19,625 nt of DNA from assembly GCA_910579425.1 (NCBI GenBank), contig CAJTVL010000067.1:1-19625 (forward strand), read 5' to 3'. Under the pieces are notes generated by a model. The model worked only from the letters and a program-made list of their open reading frames with translations. It was not told where the DNA came from and ran no database searches. Both the position numbers and the translations under genes were made by a program. Positions 13,045-19,625 of this stretch are shown one piece after another (positions within the stretch are counted from its first letter, which is position 1; each line of letters opens with the position of its first letter). Source of the DNA: an uncultured Lachnospiraceae bacterium. Lineage in GTDB: Bacteria; Bacillota; Clostridia; Lachnospirales; Lachnospiraceae.

Positions 13045-14421
13045 TCAGCCGATGATCCAGAAAGGGCCGCCGGCGCCGGCACGCCTGCTGGCTTCATTCA
13101 GTATGATGGAAAGATCCCAGAGCTGTCCGCTCCGTCTGTAGCTGGCGGGGTCCGCCACCAGGATCTTCCCATCCTTTACGCCCCGCAGCACGATAAAATG
13201 GCCGCCGCTTGTAAAGTGTCCCTTTGACATGATAGCCACCACCAGTTTCCCGTCTGCCAGGGCATCCAGTATCCGCTGGGGTTCCGAGGGGGAGCAGCCG
13301 GAAACGGCAAGTCCCCAGTGTGCAGCGGCCCCTGGGATCAGGGCATGGTAGGAACCGCTGCCTTTGCACCAGTAGCCGTTCTCATAAGCCCACCGGGCCA
13401 TCTGCTCAGGGTCAACAGTTTCATCTGCCAGGGAGGATACCACAATCGCCATGGATGTTGGACCGCAGCCGTAGCCGCCGATATGGTCGGTGCCGTAGGG
13501 CTTACCGGCGTAGCGTTCATCCAGCTGGTTGAAGTAGACAACCTCCGTGGCTCCGTCCGTGAAACGGACATCGCCCAGGGAAGGGATGCTGTTTCCTTCC
13601 CAGTCCTCCAGGTTCTGTATCAGCCCGTCCCCCAGAAAAAGGCTTAAATTTTGTGCATAATCCGAGGCAAGGCTTTTCTGCTCATCCGTAAGGGCAAATA
13701 CCTGGTCGGCAAAATAGGCTTCCCCATTATAGGAAATGGTATAGATCATCCATTTCTCTGATATGGTCGTTTCTTCTCCGGTATCCGGGTCTTCTACTGT
13801 TTTTTCCCGTATTTCCTCTGTCCGCTGGTAGGAATAGAGGTGGGATTTCCCCCGGCGCATGACAGCCGCCATGTCAGCAATGGAGATATCCGCAAAGTCC
13901 TTTTCCTTCGCCGCACAGTACTGAGAGATAAACAGGTTTGCATTGTATACGGGGCCCAGCTCATAAGGGTTGATGACCTCCATGCCGTCCCCGCCGGAGA
14001 CAGAAAAATCACGCTCGATCCGGTTCATGACATCCTCCATGCCTTCGCCCAGGATGGTGCTGATGGTGTAGGTGATGGTATTGGCATTTTCCACAAGGGC
14101 ATTTTCACTGTTCAGGATGGGTGTTTCCGGGTCCGCAGGGGAAAATGCGGAGGAAAAGCCGTCAAAGAGCAGCCCGGGGAGCATGAGCACGAACAGCACC
14201 GGGAGCAGCAACAGTACAGCGGCTGCCGCTGCGAACTTTCCAACGGCTTTCCGTCCTTCCCATAATGCCCCGGCTGCCGCGCCATAGGGACCGCCTGCAG
14301 CGGCACCCTTTGCAGCCCCGGATACCGCCTTTCCCACTTTTACGGCGCCTCTGGCAAGGTGTGCCGCAGAAGCTCCGGTTTCAAGGGCCTCATTCAGTCC
14401 GTTTTTCTGTTGTTCTGCCAT
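13045..14421 (-). CDS. Membrane-anchored C39-like cysteine peptidase of the transfer operon
   Basis: The 458 residues begin with a soluble Gly/Ala-rich stretch (1-60), then one membrane segment (about 63-85, FAAAAAVLLLLPVLFVLMLP), an extracellular domain of about 200 residues, and a C-terminal papain-like fold of the Peptidase_C39_2 type. C319 in GGYGCGPTSM, H408 in GGHFIVLRG and D424 in VADPA are the expected catalytic Cys, His and Asp. In Gram-positive conjugation systems the membrane-bound hydrolase at this place (CwlT-like, usually NlpC/P60 or CHAP) opens the cell wall for the channel, and this protein probably has that role. An alternative is proteolysis of a secreted partner. Its ATG follows the TAA of the upstream gene with no gap, showing coupling. 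AAAGGA lies in front. Confidence 0.82.
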   Translation of the reverse strand: MAEQQKNGLNEALETGASAAHLARGAVKVGKAVSGAAKGAAAGGPYGAAAGALWEGRKAVGKFAAAAAVLLLLPVLFVLMLPGLLFDGFSSAFSPADPETPILNSENALVENANTITYTISTILGEGMEDVMNRIERDFSVSGGDGMEVINPYELGPVYNANLFISQYCAAKEKDFADISIADMAAVMRRGKSHLYSYQRTEEIREKTVEDPDTGEETTISEKWMIYTISYNGEAYFADQVFALTDEQKSLASDYAQNLSLFLGDGLIQNLEDWEGNSIPSLGDVRFTDGATEVVYFNQLDERYAGKPYGTDHIGGYGCGPTSMAIVVSSLADETVDPEQMARWAYENGYWCKGSGSYHALIPGAAAHWGLAVSGCSPSEPQRILDALADGKLVVAIMSKGHFTSGGHFIVLRGVKDGKILVADPASYRRSGQLWDLSIILNEASRRAGAGGPFWIIG

Positions 14422-15432
14422 TTATAACCTGTCCTTTCTCTTCGGTGCCGGAGGCATCTTTTTCACGATGGATTCCTGATAAGCGATGGAACCGTCAGCC
14501 GCCATGTAGGGCGATTTCTCCACGGCGTCCTGTGCATACTGCTTATACCAGGAAGTGCCGTCCACAGCCTGCACGGTAGTGTATGCCCCTTCCGGCGGGG
14601 TATACTGATCCGCATGATACATGCCGAAGGAAATACCCTCCGGGTGTTCTTCAGAGATCTCCGTGCCGGTGATGCGCCCGCCCCCGATCTCTACGCCTGT
14701 AAAGGATGGTACATGCTGTGCGCCCTCTTCCAGGGCGGCATAGCCCATGTAGGAACAGAGGGCCTGGGCACCCTTTTCTCCGGTCATGGAACCCAGGTCT
14801 GCCATGTTCCCCGTTGCCACCGTACCGATCACGCTGTTGGCAAAATCGCCGCCTTTCACAACGGAAGATGCATACATGTTTCCGCCGATGCCGGCAGATA
14901 CGGCGGATGCGAAACCGCCGATCCCGGTCCTGGAAGTCCGCTCACTCTGCTGATTCGTTTCCGTGTGGGCAGTAGCTGTGCGTATGGCGCTGTTTGTGAC
15001 CTGGCGGCTGACCACCCCGGCAAGGCCGCCTGCCATGAACCCGCCCGGACTTCCGGGTGAGCCGGAGCCTGTGTTCACATGGGAGGAGCTGCTGTGGCCG
15101 CCGCCGAAATGCTGGCGGGAAAAGTTCCGGACTGCGCCTACACCCCTTGCGGCGATCATGGCTTCCGCGATCATGGAACCACCCGTATGCCCTACGTTGA
15201 CGCCTATGCTGGACATGAAAGAGTCAATCTTTTGGGACACCTTTAAAAATGCGATGGCACACAGGAACCATACCAGGACATTACCCGATACTGCCTCCCG
15301 GCCTGCCGCATCCACCTGGGCCTGGGCATCGCTCTCCGAAAAGGCAAAGGCCGTCTGGCAGGACAGGCAGAGGATGAGCACGGTCAGAAAAGCCATCGTC
15401 AATATTTTTTTATATCTTTTCATGGTTATCAT
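14422..15432 (-). CDS. Secreted/membrane transfer protein with Gly/Ser-rich region
   Basis: A 336-residue protein with a clear signal peptide (basic MKRYKK, hydrophobic core, likely cleavage after QTAFA near residue 30), a second hydrophobic segment at about 48-66 (NVLVWFLCAIAFLKVSQ), then a long Gly/Ser/Ala-rich, low-complexity middle (about 80-215) and a more structured, charged C-terminus. There is no catalytic motif. Proteins of this plan lie next to the VirB6-like gene in Gram-positive elements and are thought to be channel or surface components. Two starts are possible, ATG at 15432 and ATG three codons later at 15423; AAAGGA is too close to the first and rather far from the second, so the choice is open. 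The stop abuts the start of the C39 peptidase. Confidence 0.7.
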   Translation of the reverse strand: MITMKRYKKILTMAFLTVLILCLSCQTAFAFSESDAQAQVDAAGREAVSGNVLVWFLCAIAFLKVSQKIDSFMSSIGVNVGHTGGSMIAEAMIAARGVGAVRNFSRQHFGGGHSSSSHVNTGSGSPGSPGGFMAGGLAGVVSRQVTNSAIRTATAHTETNQQSERTSRTGIGGFASAVSAGIGGNMYASSVVKGGDFANSVIGTVATGNMADLGSMTGEKGAQALCSYMGYAALEEGAQHVPSFTGVEIGGGRITGTEISEEHPEGISFGMYHADQYTPPEGAYTTVQAVDGTSWYKQYAQDAVEKSPYMAADGSIAYQESIVKKMPPAPKRKDRL

Positions 15433-15464
15433 CTTTCCTTTCTATTTCAGTTCCGCATGTTTTT

Positions 15465-16175
15465 TCACAGTGAAAGCGGGTTCGCAATAAAAGCCCCGAC
15501 CATGCTCGTGAACAGGCGCAGGCACCAGGCATTCATGAGCAGGAGAAAGACCTGCCCGCCGAACATCCGGCACCAGGATTTGAAAATGTTAGAGGTGGAC
15601 TGGGAGGCTCCCATGGAAAAAGCCACGGGTGCCGTGTAGACCAGCACCCCCAGGAGGACATACCGCTCTGCTGCTTCAAAAAGGAGCTTTAAGTAGTTCC
15701 ATGCCAGCACCAGCACAACGATCAGGGCGATCAGGGCCACAGCCCCGTTGGCGCAGACGCCGATGATGGCCAGCATCACCGAATTGAAATCGGCAAAGCT
15801 TAATGCCGGCAGGTCGGAATCCATGATCCAGTGGTATGGGGTGCCGCCGATCTTTAAGACCGTGTCCACGATGCCGTCCGAGAAGTAGGCCAGCAGGATG
15901 AAGAGGACGGAGCGGATGCTCAGGCGCACCGGGTCCTCTGCTTCAATGCCGGCTCCCAGCCCGAAGTTTTTGAACAGCTGCCATATCCAGTTTAAAAGGA
16001 TGAGGCCGATGGCCAGCGCCACAAAGACTTTATACATGGTCTCCGCAGCAGGAAAGTAGCGGAGAAACACGGTCATGTCGCAGCCCAGCGCCCCCAGGAC
16101 TGAAGTGGTGATAAGGTCAAGGCCGTGCATCACCTGTTCGGCGATCCATTCCACAATGCCGTCTAAGATACCCAT
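15465..16175 (-). CDS. VirB6/TrbL-like integral membrane channel protein
   Basis: A 236-residue, highly hydrophobic protein with five or six membrane segments: about 48-68 (YKVFVALAIGLILLNWIW), 86-104, one or two in 130-165 (MLAIIGVCANGAVALIALIVVLVLAW), 173-190 (YVLLGVLVYTAPVAFSMG) and 207-230. The LGVLVYTAPVAFSMG motif followed by a SxSTSNIFKSWCRMFGGQ-type stretch is characteristic of the VirB6/TrbL-like family in Firmicutes conjugative elements. It would form part of the inner channel through which DNA passes. A strong site AAAGGAGTGATC precedes the ATG. It lies between the VirB2-like gene (22 bases) and the signal-peptide protein (32 bases). Confidence 0.85.
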   Translation of the reverse strand: MGILDGIVEWIAEQVMHGLDLITTSVLGALGCDMTVFLRYFPAAETMYKVFVALAIGLILLNWIWQLFKNFGLGAGIEAEDPVRLSIRSVLFILLAYFSDGIVDTVLKIGGTPYHWIMDSDLPALSFADFNSVMLAIIGVCANGAVALIALIVVLVLAWNYLKLLFEAAERYVLLGVLVYTAPVAFSMGASQSTSNIFKSWCRMFGGQVFLLLMNAWCLRLFTSMVGAFIANPLSL

Positions 16176-16197
16176 AAATGATCACTCCTTTCCGGTG

Positions 16198-16590
16198 TCA
16201 GCCGTTCCACTTGCCGTCCGCAAAGAACGGGGTGATGTAGGCCATGATGAAGCCAAGCCCGTTTAAGATCGCCCAGGTGATGCAGATACGCTTCAGCCAT
16301 GCGCGGCTCTCATCCACCGTGCGGCCGGAGCGGGAGAAGTTCATCATCAGCAGGGCAACGGAAGCTGTGACAATAGCGGCAACGGTAGAGATAAGCACGA
16401 TCTGGTTATAGACATCCTTCATGATCTCCGTGGCTTTTGTCCATACATCTGCGGCATAGGCCGGCTGGGTAAACATCAGGAACATCATGGAACTGAGGAA
16501 GGCATAATAAGCTGCCTTTGCGGGGGAGAACCTGGGTTTTGGTTTCTTTCCTGCCGTGGCAGGCGTCTGCAGTTTGTTTTTCAGTCTCAA
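16198..16590 (-). CDS. VirB2-like small membrane protein (pilin-like), TTG start
   Basis: The 130-residue protein has a basic N-terminus (LKNKLQTPATAGKKPKPRF), a hydrophobic signal-type segment (about 26-46) ending in AYA before AD, then two further membrane helices (about 60-80 and 100-118) separated by a short basic loop. That arrangement matches VirB2/pilin-like subunits and the first gene of many Gram-positive transfer operons. The TTG at 16590 is taken as start because AAGGAGG lies 8 bases before it. An in-frame ATG at 16638 would start inside a hairpin, lack a ribosome binding site, and read through the true site. It is the first gene of the transfer operon, followed 22 bases later by the VirB6-like gene. 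The VirB2 assignment rests on topology and position, not on strong sequence motifs. Confidence 0.75.
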   Translation of the reverse strand: MRLKNKLQTPATAGKKPKPRFSPAKAAYYAFLSSMMFLMFTQPAYAADVWTKATEIMKDVYNQIVLISTVAAIVTASVALLMMNFSRSGRTVDESRAWLKRICITWAILNGLGFIMAYITPFFADGKWNG

Positions 16591-16629
16591 TTTGTGGACC
16601 TCCTTTAAATAAGATTTGGATGTGGAAAG

Positions 16630-16664
16630 AAAGACCATGCCGCAAAAGCGGGCATGGTCTTTTT
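16630..16664. terminator. Strong hairpin in the transfer-operon leader
   Basis: A 12-bp perfect stem (AAAGACCATGCC 16630-16641 with GGCATGGTCTTT 16651-16662) has an inner GC/GC pair and an A-rich loop. On the plus strand it ends in TTTTT, a good terminator. On the minus strand it is followed by TCTTTCTTTCC, a weaker T-rich tail. It lies 40 bases ahead of the first transfer gene, so it would be in that mRNA's leader. Confidence 0.7.
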
Positions 16665-16713
16665 CCGCCGGGCCGGCAGGTGAGAAAACCGTGAGTTTTG
16701 CTGGGAAAGGCGC

Positions 16714-16742
16714 AAAAAAGGCACCTCTTTTGGAAAGGTGCC
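16714..16742 (-). terminator. Intrinsic terminator upstream of the transfer operon
   Basis: Reading the minus strand, GGCACCT, a 9-base loop and AGGTGCC form a 7-bp perfect stem followed immediately by TTTTTT (+ strand 16714-16719). The plus strand has no T-tail, so it acts on leftward transcription, the direction of the transfer operon. It either insulates the operon from read-through or attenuates transcripts begun further upstream. Confidence 0.75.
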
Positions 16743-16785
16743 ATGTCAGCCCGGATTGCTTCTGGATACAGTTTTAAGCATATTT

Positions 16786-16814
16786 AGTGTAGCATATCCC
16801 TATTTACGGCGAAA
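16786..16814 (-). promoter_or_regulatory. Candidate transfer-operon promoter (extended -10)
   Basis: The minus strand reads TGC-TACACT (+ strand 16786-16794), an extended -10. The -35 position (about 16809-16814, TTTCGC) is poor. The operon's first gene begins about 190 bases downstream, with two terminator-type hairpins in between. A weak -35 suits a promoter that needs an activator at the repeats at 16825-16860. Other minus-strand candidates exist further upstream (for example TTGTCA-N17-CATATT near 16959-16988). Confidence 0.4.
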
Positions 16815-16824
16815 GAGCAGAACC

Positions 16825-16860
16825 GTGCCAATTTTGTGCGGGATTGTGCCAATTTTGTGC
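16825..16860. repeat. Helically phased 15-bp direct repeats (candidate operator)
   Basis: GTGCCAATTTTGTGC occurs exactly twice, at 16825-16839 and 16846-16860, with a period of 21 bases. GTGC therefore appears at 16825, 16836, 16846 and 16857, spaced 11, 10 and 11 bases, on one face of the helix. The block lies just upstream of the candidate leftward promoter. This is the pattern of a cooperative protein-binding array; the protein is unknown. Confidence 0.7.
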
Positions 16861-17181
16861 CAGATATTTTGGAAAACAAAAAATGAAAAATTTTCGATGA
16901 TCTGCAGAAAAAGAAGATAAGCTCCTTTATTTATATAGCATATGGGTTACATCCGAAATATGGAAGGCTCTTTGTACCTTGACAATTTTATAGCACCATT
17001 CAGGAGTTATACAGGCGCAGACGGATAGTGTGCGATGACCATGTGTGAGCCCGCCCTCTGTTTAAAAATTGCATAGCAATACCTGAAATACGCGGCAAAT
17101 ATATTGGCGCAGGAAATGACCTGATTGAGTGTGTACGAATGACACTCCCCTGATTATAAGTAGGAAAAACGCTAATTGCAG
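16861..17181. other. Non-coding AT-rich control region between divergent modules
   Basis: No gene with a ribosome binding site and plausible composition is visible on either strand. It contains TTGACA at 16979-16984 without a well-spaced -10, a small palindrome ATTGC-ATA-GCAAT (17068-17080), and the inverted repeat GAGTGT (17127-17132)/ACACTC (17142-17147) flanked by CTGATT repeats. It separates the leftward transfer operon from the rightward integration module and may hold regulatory or Xis-binding sites. No origin of transfer can be identified. Confidence 0.5.
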
Positions 17182-17191
17182 TTGAAAAACG
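17164..17191. repeat. GAAAAACG direct repeats at the integration-module promoter
   Basis: GAAAAACG at 17164-17171 and again at 17184-17191, 20 bases apart, the second overlapping the -35 box of the promoter at 17182-17211. The position suits a repressor site for the xis-int genes. The repeat is short and could be chance. Confidence 0.35.
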
Positions 17192-17211
17192 GAACATTCG
17201 ATTCGTATAAG
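17182..17211 (+). promoter_or_regulatory. Promoter for the xis-int module
   Basis: TTGAAA (17182-17187) and TATAAG (17206-17211) are separated by 18 bases, close to the sigma-70 consensus. Transcription would begin near 17218, about 70 bases ahead of the excisionase start. Confidence 0.6.
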
Positions 17212-17287
17212 ATATATGAAGCGGATTTATATCAAATGCCATACGGATACCATTTCAGCTGCAAAAAACAAAGAGAGGAGGCAGACA

Positions 17288-17503
17288 ATGGCAGCAGATA
17301 TAGATAATGAAGTGGCAGTTGATCAGCAGGTATACCTGGCAGGCGATATTCAACGTATGCTTGGAATAGGAAAGAGTAAATCTTATACCTTCCTTGAAGA
17401 GGTGTATAGGCAGAAGAATCCGCCGTTCAAAGTTCTTAAAATCGGTAAGCTTTTCAGAGTGCCAAAGCGGGGCTTTGATGAGTGGCTGAATGGCGGTCTA
17501 TAA
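17288..17503 (+). CDS. xis: Excisionase-like HTH protein
   Basis: A 71-residue protein with the MerR/excisionase-type winged helix: VYLAGDIQRMLGIGKSKSYTFL (about 15-36) for the helix-turn-helix and PPFKVLKIGKLFRVPKRGFDEWL (about 45-67) for the wing and last helix. This signature is widespread in proteins annotated as DNA-binding excisionases, which bend DNA at element ends and steer the integrase toward excision. The ATG at 17288 has AGGAGG 7 bases upstream; a longer frame from 17216 has no ribosome binding site and no conserved sequence. The gene lies 16 bases before the first recombinase on the same strand. It could instead act mainly as a regulator of the int genes. Confidence 0.85.
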   Translation: MAADIDNEVAVDQQVYLAGDIQRMLGIGKSKSYTFLEEVYRQKNPPFKVLKIGKLFRVPKRGFDEWLNGGL

Positions 17504-17519
17504 GTAGTGAGGTGATTTA

Positions 17520-18716
17520 GTGAAGCAGCCAGCAAAGAAAAACGGAGTTGTTTTTTATGAAGAGACTTCCTGGTTCCACAGAGTAAAGCTGTTGCAGCCG
17601 GATGGTTCAGTAAAGTATAGTAAGCGCGGAGGCTTTCAGAGTGAAGAAGAGGCGGAAGCCAGTTATTACCAGTATGAGAAAGAATTCAAGAAAGCTTCCA
17701 GAGCCTATCAGTTGTCGGCAAAGCCTAATCCGGATGTGGATTTAAAAGATTATCTGCTGTATTGGTTTGAGGATGTATTTTCCCAGAGGATTGAGAATAC
17801 AACCCGCATGGTATGCGCATACGTGCTGTATGACTTGATCCTGCCGAATATGCAGCAGAACATAAAATTGCGGTATGCCAATGAGGAGTATTTTGACTCC
17901 CTGCTGGCCGTTGTGTCAAAGACATGCGAGTCCGCCGGTAATAAGTCCAGAGAGTTTTTGAACATGGCGATGAAAGAGGCTGTAATACAGGAATATATCA
18001 GGGTTAATCCGATACTGGCAACGAAACCATATCCGAGGAAAAAGCCGACGATTATTGTCTTAAACAAAGCAAATGTAAAAAAACTCCTGAAAGCTGCTTA
18101 CAACAGCGGATGGTATCTGGAGATTCTGCTGGGTCTGTTCTGCGGACTCAGAAAAGGCGAGATTTCAGGCTTGAAATTCGGAGATTTTGATGCTGAAAAC
18201 AGGACGATCTATATTCAGCGGCAGATTACGTCAAACCCTGTGATTCCAAAGGGGGAAAGAAAAATTCAATCGTATGAGGTTATAGAGAAAGCGCCGAAGA
18301 CAGATAACAGTTATCGGCTGCTGCGGATACCGGAGGCTGTTGCGGAGGAAATTGAAAAAAGAAAAGTTTTGGTTGAGGCAAATAAACAGCAGTATGGCGA
18401 ACAGTATTTTGACCACGATTATATCTCGTGCCAGGAAAACGGCCTGCCGCATTCCACCGCCGCCATGAACAGCGCTTTGACAAAATTATGCTCCAGAAAC
18501 GGCCTGCCCCACATTACAGTTCATGGGCTGAGACATATGTATGCAACAATATTGATAGAGCAGAAAGTTCCTTTGATCAAGATATCTGCTCTGCTGGGAC
18601 ATGCAAGTGTCAATACAACATTTGAATATTATTGTGAGGTCATGGATGAAAATGAGCAGATCATTACTTTTATGAATCATACTTTTGTTCCGGAAGGGAG
18701 TGTGTCTGCATGTTAG
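17520..18716 (+). CDS. int: Tyrosine recombinase/integrase 1
   Basis: This 398-residue protein is complete. Residues about 10-65 resemble an arm-type DNA-binding domain (RVKLLQPDGSVKYSKRGGF), 70-165 a SAM-like core-binding domain, and 180-375 the catalytic domain. Active-site residues are in place: R211 (CGLRKGE), K260 (KAPKTDNSYR), H335 and R338 (HGLRHMYAT), H361 (LGHASVNTT), and the nucleophile Y370 or Y371 (TFEYYCEV). It would join and cut the element's attachment sites. The start is GTG at 17520, with GAGGTGAT upstream. It follows the excisionase gene by 16 bases and its last codons overlap the next recombinase, so the module is one operon. Base composition is lower in GC than the transfer operon. 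Confidence 0.95.
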   Translation: MKQPAKKNGVVFYEETSWFHRVKLLQPDGSVKYSKRGGFQSEEEAEASYYQYEKEFKKASRAYQLSAKPNPDVDLKDYLLYWFEDVFSQRIENTTRMVCAYVLYDLILPNMQQNIKLRYANEEYFDSLLAVVSKTCESAGNKSREFLNMAMKEAVIQEYIRVNPILATKPYPRKKPTIIVLNKANVKKLLKAAYNSGWYLEILLGLFCGLRKGEISGLKFGDFDAENRTIYIQRQITSNPVIPKGERKIQSYEVIEKAPKTDNSYRLLRIPEAVAEEIEKRKVLVEANKQQYGEQYFDHDYISCQENGLPHSTAAMNSALTKLCSRNGLPHITVHGLRHMYATILIEQKVPLIKISALLGHASVNTTFEYYCEVMDENEQIITFMNHTFVPEGSVSAC

Positions 18717-19625
18717 ATCTGAGTTTGAAAAATTATGTCGATTGGAGAGTGGCACAGGTAATGCCTGTGCGCTCCGGCTTCGGCTACAGGGTATTTTTGA
18801 AATATCCGGACGGAAGCGAAAAACCACAGCAGAAGTCCGGATTCAAAACAGAGAAGGAGGCGAATAAGGCAAGAGAGAAGACGATCGCAGAATTATATAA
18901 TGGTACGTTTGTTGTGTACACAAAGGTTAGTGTTGCTGATTTTATGATATTCTGGCTTGAAACGGATCTGAAAAAGCGTACTGAAAGCCATGAAACTTAT
19001 TATAATTATTGTGGGACAGTAAAGAACCATATCATACCTGTTCTGGGCAGGAAGAAAATGACGGATGTTACCCGCGGAGACATTCAAAAATTGTTTAATA
19101 CCAAGGCAGAGTATTCGAGGCCGGTAGCAGAGCTGGTAAAAACAATCATGAATGTCTCTTTTCGTTATGCGGTAACGAACAAAGTGATCCAGGCCAGCCC
19201 GGTGGAGGGGATAGGACTTCCCAAAGCGGAAAAGCCGCAGCAGAAATCAGGTTTCAGAACCCGGAATATCAACACGCAGAAAACACTGACGATGGAGCAG
19301 ATACAGATTTTACTGGAAAAAAGCAGAGATACCCCGATCCACATGCAGGTACTGTTTAATGTGCTTATGGGGCTCCGCAGATCCGAGATCAATGGTGTCA
19401 AATATTCGGACGTTGATTATATCAACCGTACCTTAAAAGTGGAACGGCAGTTAGGGAGAGTACATAACGCAGCAAAAGAAGACTTTGCTCCAAAAACTTT
19501 TACGAAACAGGAGGTAGGATTAAAGACAAAATCCAGTTACAGAGAAATTCCGATTCCTGATTATGTCTTTGAGGCAATCTTAAAGGAACGGCAGGTGTAT
19601 GAGAAAAACAGAAACCGCAGAAAGA
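18710..19625 (+). CDS. Tyrosine recombinase/integrase 2 (cut by the window end)
   Basis: The frame opens with ATG at 18710, 7 bases inside the end of the first recombinase, with GGGAG about 9 bases ahead, and remains open for 305 residues to the window edge. It has an arm-binding type N-terminus (about 12-60, GFGYRVFLKYPDGSEKP and KSGFKTEKEANKA), a core-binding domain (about 72-170, including YNYCGTVKNHIIPVLG) and the first half of the catalytic domain with R223 (MGLRRSE) and K272/K274 (LKTKSSYREIPI). The HxxR box, second His and Tyr lie beyond the window. It is clearly a different family member, not a duplicate of integrase 1. The gene overlap implies coupled translation and joint function. 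Confidence 0.92.
   Translation, partial: MLDLSLKNYVDWRVAQVMPVRSGFGYRVFLKYPDGSEKPQQKSGFKTEKEANKAREKTIAELYNGTFVVYTKVSVADFMIFWLETDLKKRTESHETYYNYCGTVKNHIIPVLGRKKMTDVTRGDIQKLFNTKAEYSRPVAELVKTIMNVSFRYAVTNKVIQASPVEGIGLPKAEKPQQKSGFRTRNINTQKTLTMEQIQILLEKSRDTPIHMQVLFNVLMGLRRSEINGVKYSDVDYINRTLKVERQLGRVHNAAKEDFAPKTFTKQEVGLKTKSSYREIPIPDYVFEAILKERQVYEKNRNRRK

Noticed and set aside
16591..16638. ATG at 16638 as the start of the VirB2-like gene
   Set aside because: It lies inside a strong hairpin without a ribosome binding site and would translate through the real AAGGAGG used by the TTG at 16590.
17000..17242. Minus-strand open frame of 80 codons in the control region
   Set aside because: It has no ribosome binding site or recognisable domain and overlaps the good plus-strand promoter of the xis-int module.
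17216..17287. Longer N-terminus for the excisionase
   Set aside because: The ATG at 17216 has no ribosome binding site and lies at the predicted transcription start; ATG 17288 has AGGAGG at 7 bases.
1..19625. CRISPR array, insertion sequence or rRNA
   Set aside because: No regularly spaced repeat array, no transposase frame with terminal repeats and no rRNA sequence was seen in the window.

Overview
The window looks like a chromosomal segment of a Gram-positive gut anaerobe of the Clostridia, most likely Lachnospiraceae. That reading rests on strong AGGAGG-type ribosome binding sites, GTG/TTG starts, the style of the small XRE regulators and the type of conjugation genes. The species cannot be named from sequence alone. 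Most of the window (about 3.4-19.6 kb) is part of an integrative conjugative element (ICE) or a close relative of one.

Left flank (1-1041): the 3' end of an unidentified gene, a terminator, then a tRNA cluster: Lys(TTT), Glu(TTC), Glu(CTC), His(GTG), Tyr(GTA), Ser(GCT). A small XRE-type regulator gene sits between Lys and Glu. The His tRNA has no G encoded at position -1.

Accessory block (1091-3368): a RES-domain protein (probable NAD+-consuming toxin or effector) lies downstream of two tandemly duplicated XRE-like regulators. The duplication includes the promoter/operator DNA. A divergent gene for a membrane-anchored protein of unknown function follows and ends at a 13-bp perfect hairpin terminator.

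Transfer operon (16590 down to 3390, minus strand), in transcription order: VirB2-like small membrane protein; VirB6/TrbL-like membrane protein; signal-peptide protein with a Gly/Ser-rich region; membrane-anchored C39-like cysteine peptidase; VirB4 ATPase with a PrgI-like membrane domain fused at its N-terminus; two small uncharacterised proteins; a winged-helix-like protein; VirD4 coupling ATPase; and a protein with an acidic disordered N-terminus and S1-like OB folds. These form a Gram-positive type IV secretion channel, its motors, a wall-opening enzyme and accessory proteins. The VirD4 reading frame appears to start at an ATA codon overlapping the upstream stop. Five of the ten operon genes lack an ATG start. 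No relaxase or replication initiator is in the window.

Control region (16591-17287): a minus-strand leader carries two strong hairpins, one a clear intrinsic terminator. Upstream of it are a weak extended -10 promoter and two 15-bp repeats that place GTGC every 10-11 bp, resembling an activator or repressor array. A plus-strand promoter drives the integration module.

Integration module (17288-19625, plus strand): an excisionase-like HTH protein, a complete tyrosine recombinase, and a second tyrosine recombinase that overlaps it and runs off the window. The element's ends are not visible.
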